A stretch of 64,000 nt of DNA, from the NCBI GenBank assembly GCA_021292105.1, contig CM037870.1:26521416-26585415 (forward strand), in the 5' to 3' direction. The stretch comes from Anadara kagoshimensis. Lineage: Eukaryota; Mollusca; Bivalvia; Arcoida; Arcidae. The notes below the pieces were generated by a model, which had not been told where the DNA came from, did no database searches, and was given only the letters and a program-made list of their open reading frames with translations. Shown in pieces: positions 24,955 through 35,735 of this stretch. Position numbers and translations under genes: made by a program. Every line of letters starts with the position of its first letter. Within the stretch, counting starts at the first letter, position 1.

Positions 24955-27900
24955 AATGCACAGTTATACAGAGTTCTACAGGTCCATCTAGAAAGTCTGG
25001 TACCCCATAAAAGTGATTCATAATTAGCCACAAAATTTGTTTGTTATAGCAATTTTTTACATGCTTTATCAATGATTTGTTTAATAGTTGGTTACATGTG
25101 ACATACCACTAGATCTAATCGATGTAACTTGGACACAATAAAATTGCAAAATACACTGTTATCTCCCTTTATAAATTCCAGACTAAAAACGGGTGTCTTT
25201 TGGCAAAAATGATTTTAAACAATGAGAACAAAGCATATGTTTCACAACATAAGTAAAAATGTCTTTTCTAAGTAAATAATACTATAAAACATCTTTTTGT
25301 AGTAGGAAATGGACGTTATGCGAAAATAAATAACCGTTAAATACACTAACCAAAAATCCAATTTTACCGTATTTCTAAATATTATAGTATTTTCAATACA
25401 GAAGGAATTTTAACAGATAAAATGACATATTTTACTTAGAAAGTGCTTAATAATCACTTAGAACTAAGTGTTTAAAGTCGTTTCCAGTGTTTTTTATTTA
25501 TTAAGTCCATATTTGAAGAAGTAGGATTTTTCCCAAATAATTTCATTTTTTTATCACTCACTGTTCACTAAAAACTAAAATTGAAAATTGTATCAATTAT
25601 GCCATTTAATTTACATTCTAGGTAGTATATAAAAATAGTCTTTCGACAAATAACTTAACAAAACACCAAGTACTAAAACCATCAAAATGTCTCTTTTACA
25701 AAGGTTATAGAAGGGGATGTCCAAACATTCTGGATGGACATGTTTTACACTGACGAAGGATTACTAACTAATACTAGTGCATTATAAATATAGAAATATT
25801 TACCATATCCATAGTCTGAAATCAGAAAAAAACTTCTTTAAAGTTTGAAGAGCGAAGGATCATTTTATACCACAATTACATATTATACCAGTTTGAATTT
25901 TACAGCACTAGCCGGCCGTTTCGGAATACAATTCCTCATCAGTAGTGCTTGGACCAAACTTATGAAACCAAAAATTTTTTCCAAGATGAAAACCAAAATT
26001 GTTGTCAAGAAGATAAAAAGAAATCTAAAGGACCAAAATATATTTTACCAAATTTAGCTAAGGAAATACTTTCCATGATGAATTTCAAAATTTTAACTAG
26101 CAGCGAATTTAGACAATATACTCTTTATTATACTGCGTATATTGTCAAATCATTTACATACTATTTGTTTTTAAAAACAGATGACAGGTATCAACAAATA
26201 CTTACAATCATCGCCGTATCCTACATGTCCCTTATGATGACCACCGTGTCCTGTGTGATGACCAACATGTCCTTTATGATGACCACCTACATATAAATAT
26301 GAAAAAGTTCTGAAAACTGATTGAAAGACCAGAGCAATTACTCATAAAGTAAACAAAATACCATACCATCTCATCTTCGGTTTGATTGGAGATATATATT
26401 AGATAAAACTTAAGTAAAGTACCTAAGTTAAACCATGACTTAATAGAATCATGTCCTAAGATATGTCAGCTAATTGATATCATACGTGTACAAAGATAAT
26501 GTTAGCATATGTAACTTTTTGCGTATAATTATGGCTTTACATTCCACTGTCACAAGATGTGTCGCCGGTAAAATTGAGATGTGAACTATTTGCATCTGAA
26601 TTATACTGCTGTAGGGCACTGTGATGAATTTTTCTACATGTGTTCTTCAAAAGATATTTAACAGGGATTAGTATTCATTTATTGTTTTAAACAAAATACG
26701 ACAACATATAATTAAAACTCTAAATTAAATAAGAAGGGACTGTATGTGAAATAATATATAACTTACCATGATGTGGACCTAAAATTTAAATAAAAGTAAC
26801 GTGTTAACATAGTAAAGCTTCCTTATCTTTAAGTTTGCAATTAATGATTGTTTTTGTTTTATTTTTTAACAGGCAAACTTATTTGTTGTTAATGCCTTTT
26901 TTACATTTTCTATTATTATACTACGTCTAAATGTCTATGGAAACAAAAAAAATGAAAATGAACAGGAAAATGTTTTGTTCTTTTCTTTGGTCAAAGAAAC
27001 TTTTCTGGGCTAGGAACCATTTTTGGTCATTTGACATACTCTCAAATGCTTAAAAGTAGTACACCAATGGAAACCGTTCTGGATTTTGTCATTAAACCCA
27101 ATACATATTTTCCAATTATAGATTGATCAATTTGAACGATTTTGCTTTGATGATGAGATTCTAGAAATGCGAGTGAGAAATTTTATTATAAGTATAAGTT
27201 GTAAATTTACAAGCATAGAAAATGAAATATATAAAGATTTGTTTCCCTTTATCAGTTCAAGAATTTTCAAATGTTTTATTATGGATAATCTTACCTTTGA
27301 ATGCAAAATCTGAAATTAAAAGAAATTGTCAAGAAATAATAATTTTGAATCATAAACATTTTATGTTGAGTCTGATAATGTAAGTTACTTTGCTATGAAT
27401 ACGATTGGTTACTAAGTGTAATTACGACGAAGTATTAGAAAATAGAAAGACAGGGTATACACATCATAACGTATGACATTTGCTAATAAAATAAATTATT
27501 TAAAGATTAGCACATTTCAAAGATGTTCTTTAATTAAAAGCATAAGCAAATTATCCACTTGGGACTAACAATTACAAATGTATACACAATAAGAGAATAT
27601 TGTTTTATTTTCAATATTATACATTCATTCAATACTTAAATTTTCCATTTTTTCGCAATGTGATTAGTTAAAAGCTAGAGTAATCTCCTTATGGACCTGT
27701 TTTTGTTTTACTAAGACCCGCCCATTGCATTTCCACGTATCCCACACGTTTGGCTAAAAAGACAATTTTAAGTGATAAGAGGAATAGGCGTTTCAATTCC
27801 ATACCATCGGTTACCTTAACACATTGCGTAATTTTGTGATTTGATTGATTTCGTTCACGCCAATGTAAAATACAAACGGTTGAATAATTAATGTGTTGAA

Positions 27901-29914
27901 ACTTGATAATAAGTTATAATAAGTTAAGATAATGGAAGACAAATAAAGAGTGACTTACAATCGCCGTGATTGACAGCATTATACCAATCTACAAAGATAC
28001 AACAGATAAATTTATTACATTATTACAGAAACACAAACCTGCATAAAAGAGCGTTTAAGTTTATAATTCATTGATCAAGTATCAATATCTCTGAAATCAT
28101 TAGCCTACTAGAAACCGAGTTACCAGATTCCTCAAAAAGTTTTATAGGCGTCATCACTGTATTGTTGACAAGTATGGTGTCTCTGTGCCCAGGATTGCCT
28201 GGATATATTTCACGCCTAATGGTTTCATTTTCATTTCACTCTCAATTTTGATTATATTAATATTTATTATTACATAATAAATAATATTACATATTACATA
28301 TTTTGATGGTGTATAAATTGTATAAGACACTTGACTCGAGCATAGAAGTCCAATTAATTTTCGATTGTAAATATTGCAATTTAGAGAAAAAAGACGTGAT
28401 TTAAAAATTCAGTATGGATATTCCTATTATACAATATATGTAATTGAGGGTTTCATTTTCAAAATCACATTTAAATAGATAGATAAGCTAAGCCTGTTAT
28501 TGTTTAGTTAGATATAAATATGCAATAGTTTACCATGGTAGTGTTGGACATTTAAAATTGCAAAAAGAGATTATCATAAAAATTTATGTCTAAACATTTT
28601 CAAACGGAATAGGACAAATAATGACGAATTGATAACCAAAGAACCTACTTTGTACGACATACGACTTATTTATGTTGATAATCATACAAAATAATGGTTC
28701 AATCAATATTGTCAAACTTGTTATGCTAAATCTATCTATTTTTTAAATATTTTTAAATCATCAACATTGTCTTTATATCTTACAAACTCTTTAATCTAAT
28801 GAGAACAAAATTGCTGTATAACTTACCCTTGTCATATCCCTTAGGATAATGATCTGCAAGAAAAAGAGAACATCATAAAATACGGTCATAGTGAAGTGGA
28901 ATAATTGTTTTACGCGCCAGTCAAGCATATGGATTCATCCAATCCGACTTTACAGTTTTTCTAAATACTTAATAAAAATGGAATAGCTTGTTTGTCTGTA
29001 GTTATTATTAACAAGGAACCTAGTTAGAAGACCAGGTTAGTTTATCTTTTAAAGTTATAGTTTCTCCCATTAAATATGATAAACTAATTAGAAAAAACGA
29101 GTATTGCCGAATCATTATAAGTCGAGTTCAAACTTAAATGGCGAAAAACTTTTTTTATGAATACAAGGGGTTTTTAAACTAAAAAAGAATTCTTTAAAAC
29201 GTTACGCAAATACGCTGCAATTTCATGCAATACAAGCAAATGATACAACAAGAGGACACATATTAGGACGACTGATTTTTTAGTACTGACTTTGGCGGCA
29301 CTGAAGAATACATTGTATATCGAGTGTTAAGGGTATGGGCCTATTGGAGGATTCCAACCATCCACGTGATCAAAAAATCAGAAAAATGGGTACTTTTCGT
29401 TGCTTTATAAAATGACATCTATTAGAAAAACGAATTCAATGAGTCTTACTCTGGCCAAAAATATTATACACAACATATCGATAAAGATTTTGCCTTCCAA
29501 CGATCGAAATTGAAAAGCGACCATATGTGTGTTCTCTCTGTGATATATTTACAATTATTATTATTTAATTGAGAATAAAAGTTATTCCAAGGGAAAGATA
29601 GTTGATAAGATGTGTAAATTGAAGATTTAGCAATGAAAGACTTGATGACAATATTCAATATAAAAGTGATAGCAAGTATTTCCAATTAAAATAGGTTATT
29701 TAAGCTTTACTGCATCGAATATTTTAGACACAGCTCTACAAAGAAAAATAAGAACTTGACAATAGTTAAAAGCAACTAATTTAAACCAGTAGAAAGTAAC
29801 ATAATAAAAGAGGAAACACTTACGACCATGATGGCCATGCCCTTTTAGGACTGCAGACCCGTTGATCATTGCCACTAGAGCAATAACTAAGATAGGTAAA
29901 TACATGTTTGCCAT
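21420..29914 (-). CDS. His/Gly/Tyr-rich secreted protein, distal tandem copy (11 exons, 194 aa)
   Basis: Hand-spliced exons, 5' to 3': 29914-29824, 28853-28827, 27988-27959, 27309-27295, 26778-26767, 26286-26206, 25815-25804, 24518-24273, 23717-23694, 22667-22641, 21439-21420 (stop TGA). Every junction has an AG acceptor and a GTAAGT-like donor, and the frame stays open for 585 nt. Exon 1 gives a signal peptide (MANMYLPILVIALVAMINGS) followed by AVLKGHGHHG. The body is built of GHHKGHVGHH modules (exon 6), a run of GHGHGH, DYKG and GYKG units (exon 8), and short tyrosine or lysine blocks such as DYKGYK and GASKGYGRK. No cysteine is seen in the mature part. I infer an extracellular matrix or metal-binding role, such as a mantle, shell or byssus component; low-complexity sequence does not prove a family. 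Introns hold LINE tails, MITEs and a hammerhead repeat. Start choice: first ATG, about 70 nt downstream of a TATA box. Confidence 0.8.
22061..22236. mobile_element. Third MITE of the CTGTCTATAAA family
   Basis: CAGTCCAACTTGCC at the left end and GACAGGGTTGAC at the right, in the last intron of the distal His-rich gene; target duplication no longer clear. Confidence 0.6.
22826..22990 (+). mobile_element. LINE 3' tail, unit 2 (partial match at 6208-6290 in unit 1)
   Basis: AACACGTGGCAGATTTAACT to GGACATGGACTGGTATATTTA. In unit 1 the first half is deleted and replaced. Confidence 0.6.
23390..23640 (-). mobile_element. LINE 3' tail, minus, unit 2 only
   Basis: Complete mirror tail with CCGGAAGGGTAAGCACCTCC and ATCCTGGACACAGAGA; no counterpart at the matching place in unit 1, so it inserted after the duplication or was lost there. 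Confidence 0.7.
24086..24225 (+). mobile_element. LINE 3' tail, unit 2, next to exon 8
   Basis: Positional equivalent of 7080-7232, about 50 bp from the exon 8 donor. Confidence 0.65.
24915..24953. repeat. Poly(A) run of about 39 nt
   Basis: Uninterrupted A run in intron 7 of the distal His-rich gene; only a short A run at this place in unit 1 (near 7922). Length may be an assembly estimate. Confidence 0.9.
25872..26130 (-). repeat. Hammerhead-bearing repeat, copy d
   Basis: Intron 6 of the distal His-rich gene, sense to it. On the minus strand both stem I arms, CTGATGA, a 5-bp stem II and GAAA are intact (25904-25950), but the cleavage triplet reads GGC instead of GTC, so the catalytically needed U16.1 is replaced and cleavage is unlikely. 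Confidence 0.75.
28130..28255 (+). mobile_element. LINE interior fragment, unit 2
   Basis: Positional equivalent of 10612-10735. Confidence 0.5.
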
Positions 29915-29983
29915 TCTTCTTCTAACTGATGTAACTCTTCAAACAATTTCACAAGATGTGATGAAGACAAGGGGAATATAACT

Positions 29984-29995
29984 GGCTTATATACC
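29984..29995 (-). promoter_or_regulatory. TATA box of the distal His-rich gene
   Basis: On the minus strand the sequence reads GGTATATAAGCC, about 70 nt upstream of the start codon at 29914. The same motif sits at the same distance in the other copy, which supports a promoter role. Confidence 0.6.
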
Positions 29996-30534
29996 TAACT
30001 GAATTGGTAATTAATATCCACTACTCTATCATAATTACAGTTTAATCCTTGTCCAGAATTGAAAAAAAACACCGACTGATTAGTTATATGCCATCATCAT
30101 CATTGATCATTTAAATCGCTTTTATATAATTGTGTTTTATCTTTTGAGTTTTGCAATTTGGACATTTTCTGAAACCAGCTAATTATTTTAAAAAAAAATT
30201 CATCACGACATGAAGTCTATTAAAGTATTATTATATGGTAATTATTTATGTAAATCCTCTAAATATAACATCATTAGTGTTTATTTATGATTACTTTATT
30301 CCTTTATTGTTCATACTTTTCATATAATTATTATATTTTTGCCTATAAACTTTAAAGTAAAGCTAAATGAAGAATTCGGATAATATCAATGTTCCACAAT
30401 CCATATTTTGTTTTGATTTTAAGCGTTCTATTTTATGTTTGATCCTTTGACATCTGCAACAAATTGTACAACTCACTTAATATTGTAGGGAATTAAGTTC
30501 ATATTCACCATGCCACAAACATACCGGTCCATGT

Positions 30535-30785
30535 TAAAATCATAACCCCAAAAGCAAAGTAAAAGTAAGCATTCATTGAAGAAGTGAGACCTGGTGCTCT
30601 GGAAGGGAAAGCACCTACTGTTTAGCGAGTCATACCCGCCACGTATGAAATCATAGTCGATAATGACCAAAAAAAAAAAAAATTAGAATACAGAGATATT
30701 ATACTTATAACCATAAATGTGATGGCGGCTATGAAACATTTTGAAGACCTTGATAAATATATGATTGTAATATTTCTGAGCCAAC
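30535..30785 (-). mobile_element. LINE 3' tail, minus, right end of unit 2
   Basis: Equivalent of 13030-13300; immediately followed by an opposite LINE tail at 30860. Confidence 0.6.
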
Positions 30786-30859
30786 CATTTATTTGTAAGT
30801 AGCTTGCTTTCTTTTTATAAAGTTTCTGTAATATGAACAAGCTCTAACATAATGAAACT

Positions 30860-31190
30860 TTATACTCAGGAATATTGCAAGCCTAGGTTTATCAAGGCCC
30901 TCAAAAAGTTTTATGGCCGTCATCACAGTAATGGTTGATAAGTATGATACCTCTGTGTCCAGGATTGCCCTGGATACATTTGACGTCCCATAGTTCCATG
31001 TTCCTTCCACATAATTTTGATTACACACGTGGCGGTGTAGCTAGCTAAACAGGAGGTACGTACCCTTCCGGAGCATTCGGCCTCACTTTCCTGGTGGAAG
31101 TTCACGTGTCTAACCTAACTTTTCAGTTCCAAAGTTTTTACTTTGCTTCTGGATTGTGATTGGGACATGAGTAAGTATGTTTGTTTTTGA
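30860..31190 (+). mobile_element. LINE 3' tail, long copy
   Basis: From GCAAGCCTAGGTTTATCAAG (end of coding part) through the GGAGGTACG and CGGAGCATTCGGCC segments to GGACATGAGTAAGTATGTTTG. It abuts the right edge of duplication unit 2. Confidence 0.75.
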
Positions 31191-31239
31191 TACAACATAA
31201 GCAGGAGAAGCAAGTGAATTGCTGCATAAGAATGAAAAA

Positions 31240-31496
31240 CAAAATTTGAGTATTTTTGCGTCGGTCTTATCTCAAGATTTTAAGGTTGTACATAAATTCT
31301 ATTTCATATGAAGAAAGAAACAAATCAGAAATGAATGGAGAATAGTTTGTGCCAATTGGCGTACCGTTTGTTGGAAGATTATATTGTCAAACACACAAAA
31401 AAAACATGTTATCTAATGTTATCTATAAACATATCTCTCATTTTGACATTTCATTTTTTGTTTTGTGTTTGACCAGAATCCCTGTTCAGCACTAGG
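31240..31496 (-). repeat. Start of a truncated third duplication unit
   Basis: This stretch resembles 60-265 at the left edge of the window: both have a CATAAATT..TTCATA segment, AAAGAAACAAATCAG, a GTTTGTGG/GTTTGTGC segment and a GACCAGAATCCCTGTTCA segment in the same order. It ends in a TA microsatellite. It suggests that the array once continued. Confidence 0.5.
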
Positions 31497-31567
31497 TATA
31501 TATATATATATATATAATATAATATATATATATATATATAATATTATATATATATATATTATATATA
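31497..31567. repeat. TA microsatellite
   Basis: Long TA run with AATAT interruptions; continues at 31739-31770 beyond the small MITE, and a short one at 33340-33357. Confidence 0.9.
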
Positions 31568-31737
31568 CAGTAAAATATCGTTATAATGCCCCTCAATAAC
31601 TTTGCCACACTATTTTGAAGTCCAAAAATCCATTTTGTTTATGTTTTTCTTTATCTGCCTCCCTCAATTTATCGCCAAACCCCTTTATAACGCCAAAATT
31701 TGACTGAACAAATGGTGGCGATGAATCGAGGGTTTAC

Positions 31738-31740
<3 letters not shown>
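31568..31740. mobile_element. Small MITE inside a TA microsatellite
   Basis: Ends CAGTAAAATATCGTTATAATG and the reverse complement of CAGTAAACCCTCGATTCATC; about 170 bp. The TA-rich surroundings hide the target site. Confidence 0.5.
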
Positions 31741-31774
<34 letters not shown>

Positions 31775-31838
31775 AAACAAAAAGTGAAGATTCATCGAAA
31801 TTTCGTACTATTTATCTACATGTTCTATTGTAAATACA

Positions 31839-31877
31839 CATTCCCAACCGGTTTCATTGAATTTCTTCAGGGGAATA
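31839..31877 (-). ncRNA. Hammerhead-like core in left arm of the inverted repeat
   Basis: Identical mirror copy of the motif at 33194-33232, read on the minus strand. The same caveat about stem II applies. Confidence 0.45.
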
Positions 31878-33193
31878 GAACTGTTTTCTTGACGTAACTA
31901 TAGTTATTATTATGACGTCATAGAACAATTATTGCCGATTACCGCGCCGTCTACCATTATAACATTGGGGGAGGGGCATATAATCTCCATAATGATAATT
32001 ATGCATATGAATATTGTCTCTATTACAGTTTACCCCTTTATTACTCCTCCAAGAATGGTATGGCGGGTTAATTGTCTCTTGTTTGTTATCAAGGTTCTTA
32101 GTTGCGCGTATGTAGTTCGGATGTTTTGGATACCATGATTTGTTTCTATGCGATTTCATCACATCAGTATTCCCCGAACACTTGTCTACGCTAGATTTTA
32201 CCACGTCGGCAAATGATTTCATTTTGTCCATGTCGGGACCGTTTTTTATGGCACATAATATCTGCTTCTTTGTGTTTGACTTTGCTGTTCCTTTATCTCT
32301 TTTCTCCGGTTTTCCGACTTTTCCGGTGTTATGTGAATTTAGAGATTTGAAAAATGGCTTTTAAGGCTTAGAAGTGCCAAATGTACTGAAGAATACAAAA
32401 ACATAGATATGGATATGCACAACATGTTTCGGGATCAAAACACACCAAAAGTATGCAATTTACTGAAAATGATGTGGAATCAAGTATGTATGGAACATGA
32501 AAAAATATCTCAAAAACATTGGAAAAAGAAAGAAAAATGGATGCAAAAATACCGGGTAGAATTTCAAGATAAATTCCATGGTAAAAATCCATTTTTCAAA
32601 CAGAGAAATAACAAATCTCTATTTTCCGATAATACCGGAGAAGTAGGAAAACCAGAGAAAAGAGAAAGGAAAAAAGACCGGGTAGAATTTCAAGATAAAT
32701 TCCATGGTAAAAATCCATTTTCAAATCTCTAAATTCACATAACACCGGAAAAGTCGGAAAACCGGAGAAAAGAGATAAAGGAACAGCAAAGTCAAACACA
32801 AAGAAGCAGATATTATGTGCCATAAAAAACGGTCCCGACATGGACAAAATGAAATCATTTGCCGACGTGGTAAAATCTAGCGTAGACAAGTGTTCGGGGA
32901 ATACTGATGTGATGAAATCGCATAGAAACAAATCATGGTATCCAAAACATCCGAACTACATACGCGCAACTAAGAACCTTGATAACAAACAAGAGACAAT
33001 TAACCCGCCATACCATTCTTGGAGGAGTAATAAAGGGGTAAACTGTAATAGAGACAATATTCATATGCATAATTATCATTATGGAGATTATATGCCCCTC
33101 CCCCAATGTTATAATGGTAGACGGCGCGGTAATCGGCAATAATTGTTCTATGACGTCATAATAATAACTATAGTTACGTCAAGAAAACAGTTC

Positions 33194-33232
33194 TATTCCC
33201 CTGAAGAAATTCAATGAAACCGGTTGGGAATG
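33194..33232 (+). ncRNA. Hammerhead-like core in right arm of the inverted repeat
   Basis: Stem I ATTCCC (33195-33200) pairs with GGGAAT (33226-33231); CTGAAGA (33201-33207) fits CUGANGA; then a weak stem II, GAAAC (33216-33220), a tiny stem III and GTT (33223-33225). Order and spacing fit a minimal type I hammerhead, but stem II has only about two pairs. Confidence 0.45.
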
Positions 33233-33672
33233 TGTATTTACAATAGAACATGTAGATAAATAGTACGAAATTTCGATGAATCTTCACTTTTTGTTTTTCT
33301 ATATATTTTACTACTTGTGTGAACTTGTTTACTTTTCGATATATATATATATATATTTATCGAATGTATTTGTTTTTTTACACGAGACAAAGTATTAGAA
33401 TCATGATGTTCAAGTGATTCTACTGATTTTTTAGAATTTGAAGACGACAGGTGTGATATTAACTATATGTATTTGAATAAAACTGAAGACCGTCTTTGGT
33501 CACTATAAAAAAATTTGTTAGAATTACTAATAATGATATTGTAGTGCATTTAGAAAAGCCATATATAAGTTTGTTTCTTCAGATGGCTCTTTGTGTAATT
33601 TAGCAAACAAAAAAAAACGCCAAGGATTTTCCTCTTTGAAATGGATAGAGAAATCCCCTGAGGTTGGAAAGT

Positions 33673-34005
33673 TGACTTGATTTAACGTCCCAGCCAAGAA
33701 TATTTTAACCTAAATCGAGACGCCGCCAGCTATAGCCGAAATTTTAGAACTTTTGCTTATGCGTTCTGCTGATGGTGTCATACAGCAGGGATCTTGATCG
33801 AGTCACGCCTATCGTGAAAAAGGACCTCCTTAATTTTTCTCTTTTTTCTAAGTTCTCATTCGAAAGAACCGTTGCTTTCATTTCGTAGTGCCTAGGGATT
33901 GGCAAAAAGACAGTGACTACCCACTTTCAAGTCTTGGGTCGGGGTTTGAACCCACGACCTCAACTTACGGAGCGAGCAATATACCAACTGAGCTACCGCA
34001 GTGTT
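33673..34005 (-). mobile_element. tRNA-headed SINE with target duplication
   Basis: Minus strand begins CTGCGGTAGCTCAGTTGG, with a box A and a GGGTTCAAAC box B, then GACTTGAAAGTGGGTAGT and a tail ending GGGACGTTAAAT. Flanks 33657-33672 and 34006-34021 match at 14 of 16 bases. Confidence 0.85.
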
Positions 34006-34021
34006 CCTAAGGTTAGAAAGT

Positions 34022-35244
34022 ATTTAACATTAGCGAAATATAGGGGGAGTTTGATTCCCTTTGCTTGGAACCAAGTATTGTAAAATTGTTCGGTTATATA
34101 AACTAGAAATGAGATCAAGAAAGATTCAATTTAAATTAGGAAGTTTGACACGTTTCTCTACAATGAAATGCTAATGTAATTAGGTCTTTAATGTAATTTT
34201 CAAACATATATGTTAGTGTTAAATTTTAGAAAGCACATGCGCGTACTGCAAAACATGTTTATAAATAATACATAGCTAGAAAATTGTCGATTGACTGCAT
34301 TACTGTTTAAACAATAAACACGCACAAAAAAGTTATATTGCATCAAAGTGCAGTCAAAAAGGGTCAATGTTAATGTTTAACAACTGGGTTCATTATAATT
34401 ATTCCAGATTTCTGATTGATGAATATGAGTAACTAATTGTTCTGTTAAAAAGTACCGGTGCACGAATTAACTGCAATAGGTCCTTGAATACAAATAGTTG
34501 TATTCATTTAGACTAGTACGTTTTGGTTAAGTATGTATTGTATATTAATTGCGTTTAAACAGTACGAATGCATACAATAAAGGATTTCAAAGCAGGAGTG
34601 ATACTAATATATCAACCAGTTTTCCTGAAAAGGAAATAATAAAATATAAAAATCGACATGAATTTATAACTTCAATATATAAACGAGGTGTATAAATAAA
34701 TAAACAAACAAACAAACAAAATAAATAAATAAATGAATAAATAAACGAATAAATATTAAAAATGTCGTTACTAATACATAACGAGGGAAATAAATGAAAA
34801 AAGAAGAAAGCAAAACCTACCAGCATTTGTTAGATAATATGTGACTAGTTATTTAGTAAAAAGTTTTGATTTTAAGAAAAATATCTTATACAGATAAAAC
34901 CAATTGCTTCATTTTGTTGGGCTGGTAAGAAAACACATGATCCCCATACTAAAGCAATAGGTCTTATTTCATTAAACCAAACCCAATTATGACCATAGTG
35001 CGATTTGTTAAAGGGACGCTACTCTGGGTATTTCCCGCTCGATCCAACGTCAGGTCGTGTATTTCCCGATCAGTTCCACAGTTTGTACCACATGATCACT
35101 CATTATCCAATGAAATTGATTGATACAAAACTGATGTTAAATAAAGTAATTTATCGATTAATATTTAAAACATAACAAGGAATATTCATAATTCTCAATC
35201 GTTCTCAATAGGTGTAACATAAAAAGACACGCTTCTTCCTCTAC
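34022..35244. other. Intergenic, no gene seen
   Basis: AT-rich sequence with one microsatellite; only short open frames, which are low-complexity. Confidence 0.6.
34690..34760. repeat. AAAT/AAAC microsatellite
   Basis: Mixed AAAT, AAAC and GAAT tetranucleotides. Confidence 0.85.
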
Positions 35245-35465
35245 AGGTGGATATATTAGACGTTCCATAGTTCCATGTTCCTTACATACCTAAGTTTTAT
35301 AATTATTACTAACGTGGCGGTGTAGCTAGTTAAAGAGTATTTGTCATTCCGGAGCACCCGGTCTCGCTTCCCTGATAGAAGTTCATGTTGAATCTTATGT
35401 GCCAGCCCCAAAGGGTTTACTTTTCTTTTGGGTTTTTGTTTGGACATGGATTGGTATGTTTATTG
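35245..35465 (+). mobile_element. LINE 3' tail upstream of the opsin
   Basis: GACGTTCCATAGTTCCATG through GGACATGGATTGGTATGTTTA, with a short internal deletion near AGAGTATTTG. Confidence 0.7.
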
Positions 35466-35502
35466 TTGCTTATTTAAACAAATGAAAATAGGAATGACAA
35501 GT

Positions 35503-35735
35503 AACACCTTGCATTCACACATTCGCACATTCACACATACATACATTTATTTGGGTGCGTCAACAATCACCAAATATCAAATTTTTGTAATGAATCAGCA
35601 TTAATAATCTGATTCTAATGACACATATTAACGCCTTGTATTCACATGTTCACACATATATGCGTGTATTGAAGTGTGTCAACAATCACCAACAATAAAA
35701 AATAGCAATGAATTTGCAGTATTCTGATTCTGAGT
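35503..35735. repeat. Tandem pair, about 125 bp
   Basis: CACCTTGCATTCACAC..GTCAACAATCACCAA is repeated as CGCCTTGTATTCACAT..GTCAACAATCACCAA. Confidence 0.65.

Larger units (their letters stand above)
13560..30790 (-). repeat. Tandem duplication unit 2 (expanded by insertions)
   Basis: Paralogue of the first 13.3 kb. It is about 4 kb longer because of a mariner MITE at 14907, a 122-bp tandem expansion at 14394, extra sequence at 15400-15900 and a roughly 2.4 kb insertion complex at 16690-19080. Confidence 0.8.
31771..33300. mobile_element. Inverted-repeat mobile element, 587-bp arms
   Basis: Arms 31771-32357 and 32714-33300 are near-identical reverse complements, with one run-length difference seen at the inner edge. 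The centre is 356 bp. Each arm encodes the same 100-residue open frame, which starts MDKMKSFADVVKSS; the centre reads a basic frame with HWKKKEKWMQKY and twice VEFQDKFHGKNP. Each arm ends outward in a hammerhead-like core. It sits inside a TA microsatellite. The protein has no motif I can name. A head-to-head pair of Penelope-like element ends is a candidate; a self-paired DNA transposon is the alternative. Confidence 0.7.

Noticed and set aside
24838..25023. Open frame with a poly-lysine run
   Set aside because: The run is the translated poly(A) tract; no other coding sign.
30473..31105. Several minus-strand open frames with motifs such as CNQNYVEGTWNYGT
   Set aside because: These are antisense readings of LINE 3' tails and recur at every tail copy (for example 60111-60437).
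32140..32931. Hydrophobic open frames starting MFLCDFITSVFPEH
   Set aside because: Antisense of the basic frame in the inverted-repeat arms; present twice only because the arms are duplicated.
33950..34005. tRNA-like gene with boxes A and B
   Set aside because: It is the head of a SINE with target duplications and does not fold as a full cloverleaf. The same applies to 42324, 53050-53105 and 40895-40953.
34587..34826. Phe-rich minus-strand open frame
   Set aside because: Low-complexity translation of the AAAT/AAAC microsatellite.
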